Positions 63,796-64,000 of a DNA stretch of 64,000 nucleotides are shown one piece after another. Under the pieces are notes generated by a model. That model searched no databases. It was not told the origin of the DNA and saw only the letters and a program-made list of their open reading frames with translations. Within the stretch, counting starts at the first letter, position 1. Each line of letters begins with the position of its first letter. Source of the stretch: Paenibacillus sp. DMB20. GTDB lineage: Bacteria > Bacillota > Bacilli > Paenibacillales > Paenibacillaceae. The position numbers and the translations under genes are program-made. Location: the NCBI RefSeq assembly GCF_000987955.1, contig NZ_LAZU01000008.1, forward strand, positions 1 through 64,000, given 5' to 3'.

Positions 63796-64000
63796 ATGCA
63801 GAGATCCTGGTACAAGCGTCTATTGCTCTCCTATATGCCCATTTTTGTTATTGTGATTACCTTTATATTTTTTGTTTTCTTTCAGTTGTTCAGCGAACAG
63901 ACCCGGCGGGAGGCGCTGAGTGCCAATAAGTCGCTTTCCTTGCAAGCGATGCGCATGGTGGATACCTCTTTGAAGGTTATCGACAATATGATCGTTCTCG
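63796..64000 (+). CDS. N-terminal part of a membrane sensor/regulator (AraC/YesN or YesM type), cut by the window end
   Basis: MQRSWYKRLLLSYMPIFVIV begins behind GGGGGAGG. A membrane helix (about 10-33, FVIVITFIFFVFFQLF) is followed by an extracytoplasmic stretch (EQTRREALSANKSLSLQAM) like the cache-type sensor start of the AraC protein at 24979. The class cannot be settled from 68 residues. Confidence 0.75.
   Translation, partial: MQRSWYKRLLLSYMPIFVIVITFIFFVFFQLFSEQTRREALSANKSLSLQAMRMVDTSLKVIDNMIVL

Overview
The window reads as chromosomal DNA of a Paenibacillus-type firmicute. Evidence: a secreted cyclodextrin glucanotransferase of the B. circulans/P. macerans type, an AraC/YesN regulator with LplB/YtcP-type sugar permeases and a large lipoprotein binding protein, YtoI, YerB and YerC homologues, strong AGGAGG ribosome binding sites and sigma-A promoters. 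Most genes are moderately GC-rich; a stretch at about 45-51 kb (and the MFS gene at 53-54 kb) is visibly more AT-rich. No rRNA, tRNA or CRISPR array was seen.

Layout. 0-3 kb: a quinone/aromatic detoxification operon (ring-cleaving dioxygenase, flavin-reductase-like protein, WrbA) lying between two inverted copies of a ~97-bp repeat and next to an IS3-type end. 3-7 kb: divergent SDR and LysR genes and a cyclodextrin glucanotransferase with a cre-like site and a terminator-bearing leader. 7-12.9 kb: serine hydrolase, a candidate small RNA, a second dioxygenase plus MhqD-like hydrolase behind a perfect MhqR-like palindrome, DUF3231 protein, YtoI, and a small zinc-ribbon protein. 13-20 kb: secreted PHP metallohydrolase, threonine dehydratase, secreted protein, PadR/membrane-protein pair, alpha/beta hydrolase. 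20-24.5 kb: DoxX protein with two Fnr-type boxes, a two-component system and a secreted PepSY-like protein. 25-34 kb: a glycan uptake operon ending in a large DUF4855 protein. 34-45 kb: YerB-like lipoprotein, DUF47/Pit phosphate uptake, CorA, YrhK-like protein, YerC-CbiX-diacylglycerol kinase operon, RlmD-type rRNA methyltransferase. 45-51 kb: AT-rich accessory island with gene relics and repeats, with a TetR/hydrolase pair inside. 51-57 kb: Fhs, MFS efflux, AlkD-like repair protein, P-loop protein, lipoprotein. 57-62.7 kb: divergent hcp and a fused 2-oxoacid:ferredoxin oxidoreductase sharing two Fnr-type boxes. 62.7-64 kb: an internally deleted IS30-family element, an SDR relic, and the start of a membrane sensor/regulator.

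Two regulatory themes stand out. The two dioxygenase operons carry related TATCT-N8-AGATA operators at their promoters. hcp, the oxidoreductase and doxX each have a TGTGA-N6-TCACA-type box centred exactly 41.5 bp upstream of the start inferred from the -10 element.

Quality caution: seven otherwise well-preserved genes are each broken by one missing base. In six of them the loss turns GGC into GC on one strand, and the seventh can be read the same way. This looks like a systematic sequencing or assembly artefact, so these genes may be intact in the organism.
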